DNA of 33,070 nucleotides, taken from the NCBI GenBank assembly GCA_947476955.1, contig CANJSS010000018.1, positions 1 through 33,070 on the forward strand. Direction: 5' to 3'. Source of the stretch: Flavobacteriales bacterium (GTDB lineage Bacteria; Bacteroidota; Bacteroidia; Flavobacteriales_D; Crocinitomicaceae). A program made the position numbers and the translations under genes. Of this stretch, positions 18,785-28,234 are shown in pieces (the first letter of the stretch is position 1; each line of letters begins with the position of its first letter). The notes below the pieces were generated by a model. It had not been told where the DNA came from. It was given only the letters and a program-made list of their open reading frames with translations, and did no database searches.

Positions 18785-20188
18785 ATGAGTACTTACGACG
18801 TCACAATTATTGGTTCTGGCCCTGGTGGATATGTTGCTGCGATAAGATGCGCACAATTAGGAATGAAAACCGCGCTTATAGAAAAATATTCCACATTGGG
18901 TGGCACTTGTTTGAATGTAGGCTGTATTCCTTCTAAAGCACTATTGGATTCCTCAGAACATTTTCACAATGCTGTGCATAATTTTGAAGAGCATGGAATT
19001 GATGTAAAAAGCGTTCAAGCGAATATCTCACAAATGGTGAAACGCAAGAATGAAGTTGTTGCGCAAACATCTGGAGGAATTAAATTTCTAATGGATAAAA
19101 ATAAAGTGGATGTCTACCATGGCATTGGTTCATTCGTGGATAAAAACACAGTGAAAGTTTCTGATAAAGATGGAAAAGAAACACTACTATCCTCTAAGAA
19201 TATTATAATTTCAACAGGATCCAAACCAAATTTCTTTCCAGGAATGGAACCAGATAAAAAACGAATCATAACTTCTACCGAAGCATTGAACATGTCTGAG
19301 ATTCCAAAGAAGATGCTAGTCATTGGAGGAGGAGTAATTGGATTGGAGCTAGGGTCCGTATTTGCTCGTTTAGGTACGCAAATCGAAGTGATTGAATTTG
19401 CAAATACGATTATTCCAACGATGGATTTAACACTTGGTAAGGAATTGACAAAAGTGTTAAAAAAAGAAGGATTCAAATTCAACTTAGAGCACCGTGTACA
19501 AAAAGTTGTAAATACTGGGAAACAAGTTGTCTTAACCGCTTTAAATAAAAAAGGTGAAGAAGTTACATTTGAAGCAGAATATTGTCTTGTTGCTGTTGGC
19601 AGAAAGGCATATACCGCAGGATTAAATTTAGAAGCAATCGGTTTGAAAGCAAATGAGCGCGGACAAATTGAGGTGAATGACCATTTACAAACTACTATTC
19701 CAACGATATATGCTTTGGGAGATGTTGTTCGTGGCGCGATGCTGGCGCATAAAGCAGAAGAAGAAGGAGTTTACGTCGCAGAATTTATTGCTGGACAAAA
19801 ACCACATATTAATTATAATTTGATTCCTGGCGTTGTGTACACATGGCCTGAAGTAGCTGCAGTTGGTAAGACAGAGGAGGAACTGAAAGCTGCGGGCGTA
19901 GAATATAAGGTTGGCTCCTTCCCAATTAAAGCTTTGGGAAGAGCGCGCGCAAGCATGGATACGGCAGGTTTAATCAAAATACTTGCTGACAAAAACACAG
20001 ATGAAGTTCTTGGAGTTCACATGATAGCTGCCCGTGCGGCGGATTTGATTATGGAAGCAGTTGTAGCAATGGAATTTCGTGCTTCTGCAGAAGATATTGC
20101 TAGAATAAGCCATCCGCACCCAACCTATTCTGAAGGTATGAAGGAAGCAGCGATGGACGCAACAGAATCAAGAGCGCTGCACGTTTAA
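18785..20188 (+). CDS. lpdA: Dihydrolipoyl dehydrogenase (E3)
   Basis: ORF 18746..20188, likely start ATG 18785 (MSTYDVTIIGSGPGGYVAAIRCAQLG). GGTCLNVGCIPSKALL redox motif, YALGDVVRGAMLAHKAEEEG, ISHPHPTYSEGMKEAA. Confidence 0.96.
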   Translation: MSTYDVTIIGSGPGGYVAAIRCAQLGMKTALIEKYSTLGGTCLNVGCIPSKALLDSSEHFHNAVHNFEEHGIDVKSVQANISQMVKRKNEVVAQTSGGIKFLMDKNKVDVYHGIGSFVDKNTVKVSDKDGKETLLSSKNIIISTGSKPNFFPGMEPDKKRIITSTEALNMSEIPKKMLVIGGGVIGLELGSVFARLGTQIEVIEFANTIIPTMDLTLGKELTKVLKKEGFKFNLEHRVQKVVNTGKQVVLTALNKKGEEVTFEAEYCLVAVGRKAYTAGLNLEAIGLKANERGQIEVNDHLQTTIPTIYALGDVVRGAMLAHKAEEEGVYVAEFIAGQKPHINYNLIPGVVYTWPEVAAVGKTEEELKAAGVEYKVGSFPIKALGRARASMDTAGLIKILADKNTDEVLGVHMIAARAADLIMEAVVAMEFRASAEDIARISHPHPTYSEGMKEAAMDATESRALHV

Positions 20189-20259
20189 CGGTGAAAACAC
20201 CTTAATATGCATAACTTGTAATCGATTTATTTGTCCATTAAAAGGGTAATTTAAAACAT

Positions 20260-20309
20260 AAAAAAAGGAGAATGATAGTTAAGTTGCTATTCATTCTCCT
20301 TTTTTTTTA
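20260..20309. terminator. Bidirectional terminator between convergent lpdA and S46 peptidase
   Basis: aaaaaaaggagaatgatagttaagttgctattcattctcctttttttt: long stem AAAAAAGGAGAATGA/TCATTCTCCTTTTTT flanked by A and T tracts. Confidence 0.85.
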
Positions 20310-20320
20310 CCAATTAATTG

Positions 20321-22465
20321 CTATTCCCTCATCAGAACCATTTCGTCCACTAGATGTTTTGCGCCAGAATACTTGTCCATAACCCATAGAACATAGCGAA
20401 TATCGACAACTACATTTCTGCAACGATTGGGATCAAACATAAAATCCGACATTGTACTTTCCCAGGTGCGATCAAAATTGAGGCCCATAAGATTCCCATT
20501 TGCATCAATTACTGGCGATCCAGAATTTCCACCAGTAGTATGGTTTGAACCAGTGAAACAAACCCATAATTCTCCATTTTGAGCATAATCTCCATAATCC
20601 TTGTTTTTATGCATTTCCAACATTTTTGGCAACAAATCAAAATCTGGATTTCCAGTGTTGTATTTTACAATTAAACCATCCAGTGTTGTATGCTCCGTAT
20701 ACATCATTCCATCGGTTGGAGCAGAACCTTCTAATTTTCCATATGTAATTCGCAAGGTACTATTTGCATCCGCCCAATGTTTGTCATTTGGAAACATTTC
20801 ATATTTTCCTGCAACATAGTTTTTTAATAAAACAGTCATTTTATCGTCGAAGGCTTGGTATTTTGGCAATACGTTCTCCCTAAAATCTTTGTTAAAAATG
20901 GTGTATAGTTTAAAGGCTGGATCTTTAAAACAGCTTTTAACTGCTTTCTCATTTTTCTCCTTGAATTTATTTAAAAATGCAATATAACGGTCCTTGTTGG
21001 TAAATATTGATTTCTCAAAAATCTCTTCACTCAATCCCTTCAAATTCGACAAAGTAGATTTAAATTTCTCTGTGTTCTTCTGTATAATATACTCTTCGGT
21101 TAATAAATCAAATATTTTCTGATCTACTTGTGCGTCGTAATTTTTAAAGAATCCATCAGCCGCCTTGATTAATTTATCGATTTGAGTCGTTAACTCGCCT
21201 TTTTCCTTGTATTTAAGATAATTTGTTGTTAAATCTTCTATTCCTCGCGTTAATTTATAAAACTCAGGACCAACATATAAGTATTCAATTGCCATAGAGT
21301 ATTCAAATTCCCACTGGCTTTCTTTTTCCACCAGCGTATTTAAATCTGAGATTACCTTTCCATATTTATTTTCCCAATCCACGCGTGTAGCAGCCATATT
21401 GGTATACTCCTTTTCACGAGAAATCTTTATAGAAACGCCATCCAAACTTTTTAAACCATCCACTTGTCCGATCCATTTTTTATATGCATTTGCTATACTC
21501 GCTTGCTTTGCGGAATATTTTATACGCACGGCATCTGAAGAACGCATTGCAGCGTCCATTACTCCCAATGATTTTTCGCGCATCTTAATTCGCGCTGGCC
21601 GTTCCATTTCCACAATAAATTTAAGGTATCCGGAAGAAACATGTTGTTCCGTCTCACCTGGAAAACCATATACCATAGTAAAATCACCTACTTTTCTATC
21701 CTTGAATGAAATTGGCAGAAAATGCAATGGAACATATGGAATGTTCGAAGTAGAAAACGGAGCAGGTTTGTTATCCGTTCCGGAATAGATTCTAAACACA
21801 GAAAAATCTCCCGTATGTCTCGGCCAAACCCAATTATCGGTATCGCCACCAAATTTACCGATAGAATTTGGTGGAGTGCCAACCAATCTTATGTCCTTAA
21901 ATACCTCTTTAACTATGATATAGAAATCGTTTCCGTAATTAAATGGTTTAATTTCAGCTTCGTAATGGGTTCCTTGAATTGCATCTTGAATCAACTTTTG
22001 CATATTTTTTTGCATTTGTTCCGTTCGAACAGCTGCGTTATCATTTGAATTGACCCCAAATAGCATTGCGGCGGTAACATCATCGATTCTCACCATGCGA
22101 GAAGCAGATAAACCAGGATTCGGTAATTCTTCCGAAAGATTCTTTGCCCAAAAACCATTTTTCAAATAATCTTTTTCTAGAGAAGAATGGGATTGTATTT
22201 GCGAATATCCACAATGGTGGTTTGTCAGAAGCAATCCTTTACTAGAAACTAATTCCGCAGTGCAACCTCCGCCAAAATGCATAATTGCATCTTTTAGGCT
22301 AGAATTATTAACATCGTAAATGTCTTTTGCACTTAGCTTCATTCCTTTAGCTTTCATATCCGATTCAAAAGCCGCGATAAGCGATGGAATAAGCATTCCT
22401 TCTTCTGCTGAAAAATGAAAAATGCTTGCAAAAACTAATCCGATGGATAATATATATTTTTTCAT
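20321..22465 (-). CDS. S46 family dipeptidyl peptidase, DPP11-like
   Basis: 714 aa; MKKYILSIGLVFASIFHFS signal, AELVSSKGLLLTNHHCGYSQIQSHSS (His), TTGGNSGSPVIDANGNLMGLNFDRTWESTMSDFMFDPNRCRNVVVDIRYVLWVMDKY (catalytic Ser with Arg 18 residues downstream). Confidence 0.94.
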   Translation of the reverse strand: MKKYILSIGLVFASIFHFSAEEGMLIPSLIAAFESDMKAKGMKLSAKDIYDVNNSSLKDAIMHFGGGCTAELVSSKGLLLTNHHCGYSQIQSHSSLEKDYLKNGFWAKNLSEELPNPGLSASRMVRIDDVTAAMLFGVNSNDNAAVRTEQMQKNMQKLIQDAIQGTHYEAEIKPFNYGNDFYIIVKEVFKDIRLVGTPPNSIGKFGGDTDNWVWPRHTGDFSVFRIYSGTDNKPAPFSTSNIPYVPLHFLPISFKDRKVGDFTMVYGFPGETEQHVSSGYLKFIVEMERPARIKMREKSLGVMDAAMRSSDAVRIKYSAKQASIANAYKKWIGQVDGLKSLDGVSIKISREKEYTNMAATRVDWENKYGKVISDLNTLVEKESQWEFEYSMAIEYLYVGPEFYKLTRGIEDLTTNYLKYKEKGELTTQIDKLIKAADGFFKNYDAQVDQKIFDLLTEEYIIQKNTEKFKSTLSNLKGLSEEIFEKSIFTNKDRYIAFLNKFKEKNEKAVKSCFKDPAFKLYTIFNKDFRENVLPKYQAFDDKMTVLLKNYVAGKYEMFPNDKHWADANSTLRITYGKLEGSAPTDGMMYTEHTTLDGLIVKYNTGNPDFDLLPKMLEMHKNKDYGDYAQNGELWVCFTGSNHTTGGNSGSPVIDANGNLMGLNFDRTWESTMSDFMFDPNRCRNVVVDIRYVLWVMDKYSGAKHLVDEMVLMRE

Positions 22466-22572
22466 ATTTTAAATGGTTAAGTACCAAAAATAATAATTTA
22501 AAAGGGATTTTTGATACATCACATAGTGCATAAAGCTATATTTATTGAAGGGATTTTTCGGGTAAACTATTT

Positions 22573-23298
22573 GTGAAATTGGCATCAATTCCTTTTAATC
22601 GAATTGGGCAATCAAAAAAAATAACGAACTTTACGTTTATGGAATTACTAAATTATATTTTTCGTCTGGGTGTAGTGTTCGCTATTTATGGATTTATATG
22701 GGGGATTTTTGAAATAGGCATTTCAATACTGCGATCTGGCAGAACAAAAACTGTGCAAGAAGACTACGTTATTAAAGCAATAAAATACTTGTTTTTAGTA
22801 GATGTTACCTTTCTTTTTTGCTTGGATTTGGAGAATGAAAACATTTCGATTTACCATTTAATAATGGCCGGTCTAGTTTTGTTGACTTATTTTATAGGGA
22901 AATTACAAAATCAGCAAAATCAGTTGGCGATGTTCAAAATGATGGGACAGGGAGGTCTTTCTAAGATGCGGATGAATTTCAATCTTAAGGCTGAAATAAG
23001 TGTGATTATTATTGCAATTTCCGTATTTATTTTATTCATAAATTATCCTGAATTTTCTAAGAACCCTATTTCTATATGGTTTCACGAAAGCATTTTAAAC
23101 ATTGAAGACACCCCTATTTTTGGATTTATTTTTAAAATAATTGGGTTCTTCTTTCTTTTAAGTATGTTAGTAAAGATGGCTAATGCCTTTACCTATTTGA
23201 TTTCTGGTAAACCATTTGTGCAGGCAAGTTCCTCATTTCAACAATTCAATGGCAAAAAGAAGGAAGATGATTTTGACGATTTCGAAGAGTTAAATTAA
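22573..23298 (+). CDS. Hypothetical membrane protein (start may be ATG 22639)
   Basis: 241 aa with several hydrophobic helices; internal start MELLNYIFRLGVVFAIYGFIWG at 22639 is also plausible. Confidence 0.7.
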   Translation: MKLASIPFNRIGQSKKITNFTFMELLNYIFRLGVVFAIYGFIWGIFEIGISILRSGRTKTVQEDYVIKAIKYLFLVDVTFLFCLDLENENISIYHLIMAGLVLLTYFIGKLQNQQNQLAMFKMMGQGGLSKMRMNFNLKAEISVIIIAISVFILFINYPEFSKNPISIWFHESILNIEDTPIFGFIFKIIGFFFLLSMLVKMANAFTYLISGKPFVQASSSFQQFNGKKKEDDFDDFEELN

Positions 23299-23317
23299 AC
23301 TACCAACAATCAGTTTG

Positions 23318-23920
23318 TTACATTAATTTTTCAATTAATACTTCAATTTGAGTCAGTAAGGGCTGCATACCATCATTTACAAGAATGTAATCTGCTAAAG
23401 GGATTTTCTGCTCATCCGTCCATTGGTTTGCCATTCGATCCAAGACCTGTTCCCTAGTAATCCCATCGCGCAATTGCACACGTTTTATTTTTATATCCAA
23501 AGGTGCAGTCACCAAAATCGTGGCATCCATAATCTTAAATGCTCCAGTTTCAAAAAGAATTGCTGCTTCATTGAAAACCAATTCACTCTGCTGAGTTTGC
23601 GCCCATTTTTCAAATCCTAAACGAACATGTGGATGAATGATTGCATTTATTTTTTCGCGAATCGCAGCATCTTTAAAAATTTTATCTGCTAAAAACCCAC
23701 GATTTAATTCATTATCCAAATAGACTTCATTTCCTAAAAGTTTTTGTAATTCTTCGCGAATTTGAGGATGGGAATCAGCAAGTTTCTTGGATTCTTGGTC
23801 AGAATAATAAACCGGAAAATGCATTGCTTCCAACACTTTTCCAACTACTGACTTTCCTGCTCCTATTCCACCGGTAATTCCAATTTTCTTCAAAATAGTA
23901 TTTTTATACTTATCCACCAA
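23318..23920 (-). CDS. coaE: Dephospho-CoA kinase
   Basis: 200 aa; IGITGGIGAGKSVVGKVLEAMHFPVYYSDQESKKL, VTAPLDIKIKRVQLRDGITREQVLDRMANQ. Confidence 0.95.
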   Translation of the reverse strand: MVDKYKNTILKKIGITGGIGAGKSVVGKVLEAMHFPVYYSDQESKKLADSHPQIREELQKLLGNEVYLDNELNRGFLADKIFKDAAIREKINAIIHPHVRLGFEKWAQTQQSELVFNEAAILFETGAFKIMDATILVTAPLDIKIKRVQLRDGITREQVLDRMANQWTDEQKIPLADYILVNDGMQPLLTQIEVLIEKLM

Positions 23921-24042
23921 TCTATCTAAATGGTCAAAATTCCCATTATTTAAAACAAAAATAACGAATTGCGGTGCAAGGCGAACAAACTTGTGCTAAA
24001 ATCAGAATAAAAGAATGGAATAGAAAGGTTATCTTTGGTGTC

Positions 24043-24777
24043 ATGGATTCAAAAGAATGGTTTGCCGATTGGTTTGACACCTCTTACTATCATACATTAT
24101 ATGCGAACAGAAATGACGTTGAAGCAGCTGTATTCATTTCTAATTTAGTAAACTTTCTGCAAATCAAGAAAAGTTCTTCTCTTTTGGATTTGGCTTGTGG
24201 AAAAGGTCGACACTCCATTACGCTTAATAAACTAGGTTTTACTGTTCTGGGCGTTGATCTTTCGATAAACAGCATTGAAGCTGCAAAACAGAATGAGACT
24301 CAAAATCTAAAGTTCGCAGTTCACGATATGCGGGAAGTTCTCGTTGGACAAAAATTCGATGCTATCTTTAATCTTTTTACAAGTTTCGGTTATTTCGATA
24401 CTATTTCTGAAAATGAAAAAGTAGTTCAGTCCATGCATGAAATGTTGGTTGAAAATGGTTTTTTAATCATCGACTTTATGAATGCTCAAAAAGTAATTGA
24501 CACTTTAATTCGCAATGAGTCCAAAACGATAGATGGAATTACATTTGAGTTGGAACGATTTTTTGATGGTTCGCATATTTTCAAAGAAATTCGATTTGAA
24601 GATAAGGGCAAAAAATTTCATTTCACAGAAAGGGTACAAGCTTTGAAAAGAGAAGATTTTGAGCAACTTTTAACGGCGAATAAATTTGAAATTCTGAATA
24701 CTTTTGGTGATTTTTCACTTTCTGATTTTGATTCAGCAGAATCGGATCGATTAATAATACTAGCTAAAAAATTATAA
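24043..24777 (+). CDS. Class I SAM-dependent methyltransferase
   Basis: ORF 23974..24777; likely start MDSKEWFADWFDTSYYHTLY at 24043. LLDLACGKGRHSITLNKLGFTVLGVDLS motif I, FLIIDFMNA. Confidence 0.88.
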   Translation: MDSKEWFADWFDTSYYHTLYANRNDVEAAVFISNLVNFLQIKKSSSLLDLACGKGRHSITLNKLGFTVLGVDLSINSIEAAKQNETQNLKFAVHDMREVLVGQKFDAIFNLFTSFGYFDTISENEKVVQSMHEMLVENGFLIIDFMNAQKVIDTLIRNESKTIDGITFELERFFDGSHIFKEIRFEDKGKKFHFTERVQALKREDFEQLLTANKFEILNTFGDFSLSDFDSAESDRLIILAKKL

Positions 24778-25529
24778 TGTCTGGAATAATCGTATTATCG
24801 AGTTTATTGTTTTCCGTCGCCCTAGGAGGTTTTTTTGTAACCTATTTGCAGCAAACGAATAAGGCTCAAATCATTAAGTTATTGCTTGCGTTTAGTGGCG
24901 GATTTCTCTTGGCAATTGCTTTTACGCATTTCATTCCAGAACTTTACGAGGAAGGAAGTGCTGCGATTGGCGTGTATATTTTAGTTGGTTTTCTTATTCA
25001 ATTGCTCATGGAATTTTTCTCTGGCGGAATTGAACATGGCCACGTTCACGTTCACAAAGGACAAAAAATGCCTTGGGGACTTTTCATTTCCCTTGCGGTG
25101 CATTCTGTTTTAGAGGGAATTCCGCTGGGAAATCAAGTGATGGGATTTGATGTTATTACAACCCATGCACAAAATCATGGACACAGTCATGGAAATGACA
25201 ACTCCTTACTCTTGGGAATATTATTCCACCAACTGCCTGTTGCCATCGCTTTAATGACATTATTGATTAACACCAAGTTAACGAATTTACAATCCTGGTT
25301 TGTGTTAATGCTATTTGGAATTATGACACCTATTGGCGTTGTGATTGGAATGTTAACTTTACCAGGAGAAATTGGCTTGGATTACCATATAATATTGGCA
25401 ATTGTAGTTGGAATGTTTTTACATATTTCCACGACTATTATTTTTGAAACCTCTGAAAATCATAAGTATAACTTACTAAAACTCGTTTCTATTTTTATAG
25501 GCTGCGGGCTGGCATTTTTAATGCATTGA
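24777..25529 (+). CDS. ZIP family metal transporter
   Basis: 250 aa; AFSGGFLLAIAFTHFIPELYEEG, HGHVHVHKG and HGHSHG His-rich loops, VHSVLEGIPLG, HQLPVAIALMTLL. Start overlaps previous stop (TAATG). Confidence 0.9.
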   Translation: MSGIIVLSSLLFSVALGGFFVTYLQQTNKAQIIKLLLAFSGGFLLAIAFTHFIPELYEEGSAAIGVYILVGFLIQLLMEFFSGGIEHGHVHVHKGQKMPWGLFISLAVHSVLEGIPLGNQVMGFDVITTHAQNHGHSHGNDNSLLLGILFHQLPVAIALMTLLINTKLTNLQSWFVLMLFGIMTPIGVVIGMLTLPGEIGLDYHIILAIVVGMFLHISTTIIFETSENHKYNLLKLVSIFIGCGLAFLMH

Positions 25530-25532
25530 TGC

Positions 25533-25559
25533 AAATTACACATACAAAAAATGTAATTT
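25533..25559. terminator. AT-rich hairpin between convergent ZIP and SGNH genes
   Basis: aaattaca-N11-tgtaattt (8 bp perfect stem) followed by t-tract. Confidence 0.4.
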
Positions 25560-25560
25560 T

Positions 25561-26331
25561 TTAGTTTAATCCGTAACGTTTTTTTTGAGCCAAAACACTT
25601 TGTGTTGCAGTCCTTTGAAGAATTCTGCACGTTCGTGGGGAAAGTAAACTATAATAAGTCGATCCAACAGCCTTTTCCTTAAAGATTCCAGCATAAAAAC
25701 AACATGCTGTGAGATAAGAACCCTTTAAACTTGGATGCGCACCATCCTTAACGTATAAAATTAAATCCTTGTGTTTTTGTCGCACATTATACCAAGCCAT
25801 TCCGATTGGAACAACGCCAATTCCAAACATTTTCTTAAGATTCAAATATCCTTTTTTAACTTTTCGTGTCATAGCAGCATAACTATCGATATCGTCGTAG
25901 GGTTTGAAGCCATTTCTATACCCCCAAGTCATAAAGAATAACTTTTTAGCAGTGGGATTACTATTCTTAATTGCCGAAAATATTTTCTTTAAAGCTGGAA
26001 TCGTTTTAGAATAAATAATTACAGAATCTCTGATTAAATCACGACTGGAGGCCTGAATTATAATGTAATCCCATTTTCTGCTGTTAATTTTTTCATACAA
26101 CTCATCTCTCTTTGATTGTATATGCAAGGTTGCTTTCCCTTGTGTGCAGTGCTCCACAACGACATGTTTTCCTTTTGACTTCGCAATTTCCAAAAATATT
26201 TCAGGCATGTCGTTTCTGTACGTGTAACTATTGCCAATAAAAAGAATTGCAGTTGGTTTCTCTCCGAAATAGATTACGAGACATAAAAAAATCAAAAAAA
26301 TAAAATCTATAAACCAAAATCTTTTTCTCAT
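25561..26331 (-). CDS. SGNH-hydrolase-like (DUF4886-like) protein, membrane-anchored
   Basis: 256 aa; N-terminal TM, ILFIGNSYTYRNDMPEIFLEIAKSKG (block I GNSxT), KDGAHPSLKGSYLTACCFYAGIF (D-H block V). Confidence 0.75.
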   Translation of the reverse strand: MRKRFWFIDFIFLIFLCLVIYFGEKPTAILFIGNSYTYRNDMPEIFLEIAKSKGKHVVVEHCTQGKATLHIQSKRDELYEKINSRKWDYIIIQASSRDLIRDSVIIYSKTIPALKKIFSAIKNSNPTAKKLFFMTWGYRNGFKPYDDIDSYAAMTRKVKKGYLNLKKMFGIGVVPIGMAWYNVRQKHKDLILYVKDGAHPSLKGSYLTACCFYAGIFKEKAVGSTYYSLLSPRTCRILQRTATQSVLAQKKRYGLN

Positions 26332-26367
26332 CGATACAGCATTATCGGAATTTATGCGTTAAATCTT

Positions 26368-26958
26368 CTAACGATTAATTATTCTAGTAAATGTTTGCCA
26401 TATAATCTTCATATCTTGTCGTAAGGAAGGATTATCCAAATATTTTTTATTCATCTCTAGTTTTGCAGGCATAATAATTTCAATGTAGGTTTTGTTGGGA
26501 TCTTCCGAATTTCCGAGTAATTCATTTTCATTAAAAAACTCAATGGAAGCATAATCGGTAATCCCGGGTTTTACATTTAGAATTTTTTGCTGTTCCACAG
26601 TGTACAGATTCACATATTCTTGCACTTCTGGTCGTGGACCAACGATACTCATTTCACCTTTCAAAACATTAATAAACTGAGGGAATTCATCTAATTTAAA
26701 CTTTCTTAAAAAATACCCAGCTCGTGTAATACGCGCGTCTCGCATGCCAACGGTGAGTTTACCAAACTGATCAGCATTCTTTCTCATCGTTCGAAATTTC
26801 AAGATATAAAATGGATTGCCATTTAATCCAATTCGTTGTTGTCTATAAAATATTCCACCTTTAGATTCCAATGAAATCCAAAACGCTAAAATTATTCCAA
26901 ATGGTAAGAAACAAATTAAGATAAATAACGATACAATGGAATCAAAGGCTCGTTTCAT
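26368..26958 (-). CDS. Initiating sugar transferase (bacterial sugar transferase family, PglC/WcaJ C-terminal-like)
   Basis: ORF 26368..27012; start at internal ATG 26958 (MKRAFDSIVSLFILICFLPFG) avoids overlap with DegT. GIFYRQQRIGLNGNPFYILKFRTMR, DEFPQFINVLKGEMSIVGPRP. Confidence 0.9.
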   Translation of the reverse strand: MKRAFDSIVSLFILICFLPFGIILAFWISLESKGGIFYRQQRIGLNGNPFYILKFRTMRKNADQFGKLTVGMRDARITRAGYFLRKFKLDEFPQFINVLKGEMSIVGPRPEVQEYVNLYTVEQQKILNVKPGITDYASIEFFNENELLGNSEDPNKTYIEIIMPAKLEMNKKYLDNPSLRQDMKIIWQTFTRIINR

Positions 26959-26977
26959 TTCTAATTTTTTTGAATTT

Positions 26978-28189
26978 TCAAATCCCATTAACGGCATTCT
27001 TAACCGCTTCAATAACCATTTTAACCTGTGTATCTGTCAAATTAAAATAAACGGGCAATGAAATTTCATTTTGGTATTTATTCCAGGTTTCCGGATAATC
27101 TTCGATTTTATACCCCCGCTTTTTATAGGCTGTTAATGTTGGCAATGGTAAAAAGTGCACATTTACAGAAACGTCTTGGTCAAAAATTGCTTGCATGATT
27201 CGATCGCGCTGCGATTCATTTATTCCATCGATTCTCAATTGGTACAAATGGTAGGAAGTTACTTTTATATCTGTTGTATGCATAGGAATAATAGCCCATT
27301 TTTCAGAAGAAAAAGCGGCATCATATTGCTTGAAAATCTCTTTTCTACGGTCTAAATTCTCCTGGTATCTTTCGAGTTCCACTAAACCTATTGCAGCTTG
27401 TAAATCAGTCATATTGCATTTAAAACCTGGCTCTTCCACATCGTAACGCCAATTTCCTTTTTGTGTCTTTGCCAAAGCATCCTTGTTTTGTCCGTGCAAA
27501 ATTAATGTGCAAAATTTACTATAGATTTCGTCGTGGTTAAAACCATCCGGTAAATTAAAACAAATTGCACCACCTTCAGCAGTTGTTAAATTCTTTACTG
27601 CATGAAAAGAAAAGGTAGAAACATCGGTTAAAGATCCGCTGCGTTTTCCAAACATTTTTGCACCGAAACTATGGGCTGCATCCGCAATCACCAAGATACG
27701 ATTTAGTTGTTTTTGTACTGCTGAATTGGGATTGAATTGTGCTTGAATCGCCGTTTCTTTAACTAAAGAATTAATTAAGTTATAATCACATGGAAAACCA
27801 GCCAAATCTACTGCAATAATTGCTTTTGTGCGCGGTGTAATTGCGTTTCGAATTGCAGCAACAGAAATATTAAAATCTTCTTCATTAATATCCACCATAA
27901 CTGGTTTTGCGCCAGCATGAATAATAACATTTGCAGTTGCGCAATACGTATATGCAGGAAGAATTACTTCGTCTCCTTCTCCAATTCCCCAATAATGCAA
28001 TAGAACTTGCATACCCATTGTCCACGAATTCACAGCAATTGTAGTTTTACAGCCACAATATTCCGTTATTTTTTTCTCAAATAATTTCGTCCGCGGACCA
28101 GTAGTAATCCAGCCGCTTTGCAACGCAGCCGTTACTTCATCGATTACTTTCTGGTCAATACGCGGTGGAGAAAATGGGATCATGCTCAT
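26978..28189 (-). CDS. DegT/DnrJ/EryC1/StrS-family aminotransferase
   Basis: 403 aa; GDEVILPAYTYCATANVIIHAGAKPVMVDI, STFSFHAVKNLTTAEGGAICF (PLP Lys), YHLYQLRID. Confidence 0.94.
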   Translation of the reverse strand: MSMIPFSPPRIDQKVIDEVTAALQSGWITTGPRTKLFEKKITEYCGCKTTIAVNSWTMGMQVLLHYWGIGEGDEVILPAYTYCATANVIIHAGAKPVMVDINEEDFNISVAAIRNAITPRTKAIIAVDLAGFPCDYNLINSLVKETAIQAQFNPNSAVQKQLNRILVIADAAHSFGAKMFGKRSGSLTDVSTFSFHAVKNLTTAEGGAICFNLPDGFNHDEIYSKFCTLILHGQNKDALAKTQKGNWRYDVEEPGFKCNMTDLQAAIGLVELERYQENLDRRKEIFKQYDAAFSSEKWAIIPMHTTDIKVTSYHLYQLRIDGINESQRDRIMQAIFDQDVSVNVHFLPLPTLTAYKKRGYKIEDYPETWNKYQNEISLPVYFNLTDTQVKMVIEAVKNAVNGI

Positions 28190-28190
28190 T

Positions 28191-28225
28191 GATTTGGGAT
28201 TCGGGATTCGTGATTTGAGATTCGA
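28191..28225. repeat. Short tandem heptad array, 5 x GATTYGN
   Basis: gatttgg gattcgg gattcgt gatttga gattcga read directly, directly abutting the DegT start codon on the minus strand. Confidence 0.85.
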
Positions 28226-28234
28226 AGGTACAAA

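Noticed and set aside
14479-20188. lipA and lpdA flanking the secreted protein as a possible new lipoate-linked system
   Set aside because: The intervening gene has its own candidate promoter and terminator and a T9SS signal; co-location with lipoate metabolism is probably incidental.
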